Below are positions 14,764-17,325 of a stretch of DNA of 17,325 nt, in pieces. The stretch comes from JASGDB01 sp049841315 (GTDB lineage Bacteria > Bacteroidota > Bacteroidia > Flavobacteriales > Weeksellaceae): the NCBI GenBank assembly GCA_049841315.1, contig JASGDB010000052.1, positions 1 through 17,325 of the forward strand. The letters run 5' to 3'. How positions within the stretch are numbered: position 1 is the first letter of the stretch; every line of letters starts with the position of its first letter. The translations under genes and the position numbers were made by a program. Below the pieces are notes generated by a model. The model had not been told where the DNA came from. It worked only from the letters and a program-made list of their open reading frames with translations, and did not search any database.

Positions 14764-16080
14764 TTATCCCGTCCGTATCCATTTCCACAGCTCTTTCAGT
14801 GTAGCTTTGTTTCCGTACATCAAAATTCCTACACGGTAAATTTTCGCCGCAATGTATATCATCAGGAAAGTAGAAAACACCAAAAGAACAATAGAAAGCA
14901 CAAGCTCCCACACCGGAACACCAAACGGAATCCTCGCAATCATCGCAACCGGAGAAGTCAGCGGAATTATCGACAGCCAGAACGCCAGAGGCCCGTCCGG
15001 ATTACTGATTACCGTAAAACTTCCGTACATCCCAATCATCAGCGGAATAATAGCAAAAAGCGTAAATTGCTGTGTTTCGGTTTCATTGTCCACGGCAGAA
15101 CCAACCGCTGCATACATCGAGCTGTAAAAAATATATCCCAAAAGGAAAAACACGATAAACACGAAAATAATCAGCGGAAAATTCAGGTCGAGCAAAGTAT
15201 GGGAAACTTCCGCGAAAACCTGCTGAACATCCATTTTATTCAACACTTCTTCCCCACCCGGAATTTGTTTCTGAATAGCAGAAAATCCCGTGTTGAAGAA
15301 AAGTGCGCCAATCACCGTCATACTAATCCAGACGACAAACTGAGTCGAAGCCACCAAAGTTACCCCCAGAATTTTCCCCATCATCAGTTCAAAAGGCTTT
15401 ACGGAAGAGATAAGAATTTCCACAACCCGGTTGTTTTTTTCTTCCAGAACGCTTCTCATCACACGAACACCGTAAATAATAATGAACATAAAAACCGCAT
15501 ACATCAGCACCATGCTCAATCCGGATTTCACTCCGAAAGTAAGGTCGGAATCGGTTGTATTGTTTTCGACAACATTTTCTGTGTCCAGATTAAAACTTTT
15601 ATCAAGATTTTTAATCTGAGTTTCACTGAGTCCGAGCTGTTTTATTTTTTCAAGCCGGATAACATTGACCAAATCGGAAGTAATTGCCATTTTTGTATCA
15701 AATCCGATTTTTTTGTTGATAAGCAGTTTGGTATCCTGTTCCATCCGGTCGAAATCCTGATTCTCCAATTTCGGAATAATCAGAAGTCCGTCGATGCTTT
15801 CCATGTCTTTCAGCGTTGTGGCAAGCTGTTTCTCCGTAAATTCCGGAACGAAAACATAAGTGATGTCTTCCGAAGATTTCAGCTGACTGCTGAAAATTCC
15901 GCTTTTGTCAACGACATTAAAAGTATGGCTGGTTTTGTTGGCTTTAATCATAAAAGCAATCAAAGATCCGAACCCAATCAACAGCAAAGGCGTGAGAATG
16001 GTAAGAATGATGAATGATTTCTTTTTTACCTGAGTGAGAAATTCTCTTTTGGTGATGAGGAATATGTTTTTCATTTTCAT
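14764..16080 (-). CDS. ABC-2 type transporter permease, NatB-like
   Basis: A 438-aa exporter permease. Helix 1 (about 22-45, KKSFIILTILTPLLLIGFGSLIAFM) is followed by a roughly 140-residue extracytoplasmic domain (46-185). Five or six further helices lie in the C-terminal half. The segment VLEEKNNRVVEILISSVKPFELMMGKILG (about 211-239), between helices 2 and 3, is the typical cytoplasmic coupling loop of NatB/YhaP-type permeases. NPDGPLAFWLSIIPLTSPVAMIARIPFG (about 362-389) is also of this family. It is 2 bases downstream of its ATPase. A second in-frame Met two codons later is an alternative start. Relatives export Na+, small toxic compounds or peptides; the substrate here is unknown. An antisense 418-codon frame over this gene is a shadow. 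Confidence 0.88.
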   Translation of the reverse strand: MKMKNIFLITKREFLTQVKKKSFIILTILTPLLLIGFGSLIAFMIKANKTSHTFNVVDKSGIFSSQLKSSEDITYVFVPEFTEKQLATTLKDMESIDGLLIIPKLENQDFDRMEQDTKLLINKKIGFDTKMAITSDLVNVIRLEKIKQLGLSETQIKNLDKSFNLDTENVVENNTTDSDLTFGVKSGLSMVLMYAVFMFIIIYGVRVMRSVLEEKNNRVVEILISSVKPFELMMGKILGVTLVASTQFVVWISMTVIGALFFNTGFSAIQKQIPGGEEVLNKMDVQQVFAEVSHTLLDLNFPLIIFVFIVFFLLGYIFYSSMYAAVGSAVDNETETQQFTLFAIIPLMIGMYGSFTVISNPDGPLAFWLSIIPLTSPVAMIARIPFGVPVWELVLSIVLLVFSTFLMIYIAAKIYRVGILMYGNKATLKELWKWIRTG

Positions 16081-16082
16081 TT

Positions 16083-17012
16083 TTATAAATTGCTGACGGC
16101 AGATTGCGGATTGCCGACTGCTGTAATAAACACTTCGTTCATGCCCGGGATTTTTTCTTCAAACGAACGGATTTTCCCGCTTTTCATAATTTCCGTGAGT
16201 AGCGTATTCTGGTCGGTTTCATTTTTCAAATCGAAACGTACAAGTCCGTTTTCTGTCGTTTCATTGCTTATTTCATACTTATTTTTGAAAGCGGAAAAGG
16301 CATCTGCATTCACTTCCGAAAGGGTAATTCCGAAAATATTTTTCTTGAATTTTTCCCGCACATCGAAAACTTTTCCGTCCAGAATCTTTTTAGAATTGTT
16401 GATGAGAGCCACATAATCGCACATTTCTTCCACGCTTTCCATGCGGTGTGTAGAAAGTATGATGGTCGTTCCCTGATTTTTAAGGGCAATAATCCGGTCT
16501 TTGATGAGGTTGGCATTCACAGGGTCGAAACCGGAAAACGGCTCATCCAGAATCAACAGCTTCGGGCGGTGGAGAACCGTTACCACAAACTGAATTTTCT
16601 GCGCCATTCCTTTGGAAAGTTCAGAGAGTTTTTTCTTCCACCACTGGTCGATATTCAGCTGTTCAAACCAGTATTTTGCTTCTTTCAGTGCATCGTTTTT
16701 GGACATTCCTTTCAGCTCTCCGAAATACAGAAGCTGGTCGCCCACCGTCATATTTTTGTACAAACCTCTTTCTTCCGGCATGTATCCTATATCTTTGATG
16801 TGTTCGGGATTCAGCTTTTTGTCATTAATAAAAACTTCTCCGGAATCCGCCTGCGTAATCTGATTGATAATCCGTATAAAAGAAGTTTTTCCTGCACCGT
16901 TCGGACCTAAAAGGCCGTAGATGCTTCCTGAGGGAACATTAATGCTGAAATCCTCCAAAGCGGTTTTCTTTCCCGCGTTATAGGTTTTCGTTACGTTTTC
17001 TGCTCTTAACAT
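16083..17012 (-). CDS. ABC transporter ATPase, NatA-like
   Basis: The 309-aa nucleotide-binding subunit of the exporter. Walker A is GPNGAGKT (36-43), the signature LSKGMAQK (132-139), Walker B LLILDEP (152-158) and the H-loop STHR (H189). The Q-loop region reads IGYMPEERGLY (75-85), the form usual in the NatA/YhaQ branch rather than a canonical Gln. A C-terminal accessory region (about 225-298, DUF4162-like) follows the ATPase core. The last residues (298-307) are encoded by an imperfect 7-bp tandem repeat and are probably not conserved. Adjacent to the permease gene with a 2-base gap, so co-transcribed. A weak -7-like TATATTTA lies at 17092-17099 on the minus strand, about 80 bases upstream. 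Confidence 0.93.
   Translation of the reverse strand: MLRAENVTKTYNAGKKTALEDFSINVPSGSIYGLLGPNGAGKTSFIRIINQITQADSGEVFINDKKLNPEHIKDIGYMPEERGLYKNMTVGDQLLYFGELKGMSKNDALKEAKYWFEQLNIDQWWKKKLSELSKGMAQKIQFVVTVLHRPKLLILDEPFSGFDPVNANLIKDRIIALKNQGTTIILSTHRMESVEEMCDYVALINNSKKILDGKVFDVREKFKKNIFGITLSEVNADAFSAFKNKYEISNETTENGLVRFDLKNETDQNTLLTEIMKSGKIRSFEEKIPGMNEVFITAVGNPQSAVSNL
16092..16119. repeat. Imperfect heptanucleotide tandem repeat at the 3' end of the ATPase gene
   Basis: Four consecutive 7-base units on the plus strand share the pattern GC-N-GA-N-N (GCTGACG, then GCAGATT, then GCGGATT, then GCCGACT), followed by a partial GCTG. They lie within the last codons of the ABC ATPase gene. Because 7 is not a multiple of 3, the peptide it encodes on the minus strand is not itself repetitive. 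Confidence 0.7.
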
Positions 17013-17118
17013 TGAGTGTTTTGGCTTTATTGTTTAGTATAAAAAAAGAGCGGTTTGTTACAGCTAAAAATCCTGCCTTTGGTATAATTTGTAAATATAT
17101 TGAATGTGAAAAATATAA

Positions 17119-17161
17119 ACGCAAAATCTGCAAAATATTTTTGAATAATGTTCGTTTAGCA
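17119..17161 (+). repeat. Decayed partial copy of the end repeat
   Basis: GCAAAATCTGC (17121-17131) is identical to 33-43 of the left arm, and AATG-TT-CGTTTAGC (17147-17160) resembles its inner end AATGCGTTTAGC. The middle is missing. It has the orientation of the left arm, thus opposite to the adjacent right arm, and CGTTTAGC can pair with GCTAAACG at 17205-17212. Confidence 0.5.
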
Positions 17162-17201
17162 GAAGTTTCTTTTTATAAATAGGAAGAGCGTAATATTTAA
17201 T

Positions 17202-17310
17202 CAGGCTAAACGCATTAAAAAATTGAGAAATTCGTTGTATAAATCATTTTTATTTGAGAATTTTCTCGCAGATTTTGCTAATAACGCAGATTATTTATTT
17301 GTTTTTAATC
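17202..17310 (-). repeat. Right arm of the 109-bp perfect inverted repeat
   Basis: Exact reverse complement of 1-109. The stretch 17013-17325 has no gene: 17013-17118 is AT-rich with nothing I can name beyond a weak promoter-like box, then come the decayed copy and this arm. The inner end of each arm faces the start of the nearest gene (ABC ATPase here, the protease gene at the left). Confidence 0.95.
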
Positions 17311-17318
17311 AGCGTTAT
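17281..17318. repeat. Stem-loop at the outer edge of the right arm
   Basis: ATAACGCAGATTA (17281-17293) and TAATCAGCGTTAT (17306-17318) pair over 13 bases with one mismatch, with a 12-base AT-rich loop. It crosses the boundary of the visible inverted repeat, suggesting that the repeat unit extends beyond 17310, and that the left copy is cut by the window edge. Confidence 0.6.
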
Positions 17319-17325
17319 CTGTAAA

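Noticed and set aside
14761..16017. A 418-codon open frame on the plus strand opposite the ABC permease gene
   Set aside because: The translation is dominated by His, Asn, Arg and Lys, has no recognisable domain, and lies antisense to a clear ABC-2 permease. It is a shadow frame.

Overview
The window reads as chromosomal DNA of a Bacteroidota flavobacterium, most like Chryseobacterium and relatives (Weeksellaceae). This is inferred from AT-rich sequence, A-rich start regions without Shine-Dalgarno sites, several TAnnTTTG-type -7 promoter boxes, a DUF4407 protein, an EpsG-type polymerase and a degenerate ureohydrolase-like protein. No plasmid, phage, transposase, CRISPR array or rRNA/tRNA gene was recognised. 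I count 13 protein-coding genes; all other long open frames look like antisense or out-of-frame shadows.

Left part (1-5.5 kb): a periplasmic C-terminal processing protease (plus strand) converges at a shared hairpin on three minus-strand genes: a DUF4407 membrane/coiled-coil protein, ruvC (Holliday junction resolvase) and a serine-hydrolase (class C beta-lactamase fold) lipoprotein. The 253-base gap before the DUF4407 gene holds a 21-bp perfect palindrome over its likely promoter and a cluster of REP-like repeats.

Middle (5.7-6.8 kb): one ureohydrolase-fold gene whose three metal-binding signature motifs are mostly lost. It sits between two nearly identical 33-bp perfect hairpins in opposite orientation.

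Centre (6.9-14.7 kb): a six-gene plus-strand operon for export of a surface or extracellular polysaccharide. It encodes a GT2 glycosyltransferase, an unassigned polytopic membrane protein with GT-C-like features, an EpsG/Wzy-type polymerase, a WecA/MraY-family initiating phosphoglycosyltransferase, a Wza-like outer-membrane export lipoprotein and a Wzc-like co-polymerase/BY-kinase with nine consecutive Gly-Tyr dipeptides in its tail. WecA would load the first sugar on undecaprenyl phosphate, GT2 (and perhaps the unknown protein) extend it, EpsG polymerise, and Wza/Wzc control length and export. No Wzx flippase or Wzb phosphatase gene is visible. A bidirectional hairpin terminator closes the operon.

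Right part (14.8-17.0 kb): a minus-strand ABC exporter pair of the NatA/NatB type (ATPase then permease, 2 bp apart).

The most striking feature not explained by genes is a perfect 109-bp inverted repeat at the two ends of the window (1-109 and 17202-17310). It brackets the whole segment, and a decayed third copy lies beside the right arm. This could be a dispersed repeat that happens to bound the contig, or the arms of an invertible or mobilisable 17-kb segment; the window alone cannot decide.
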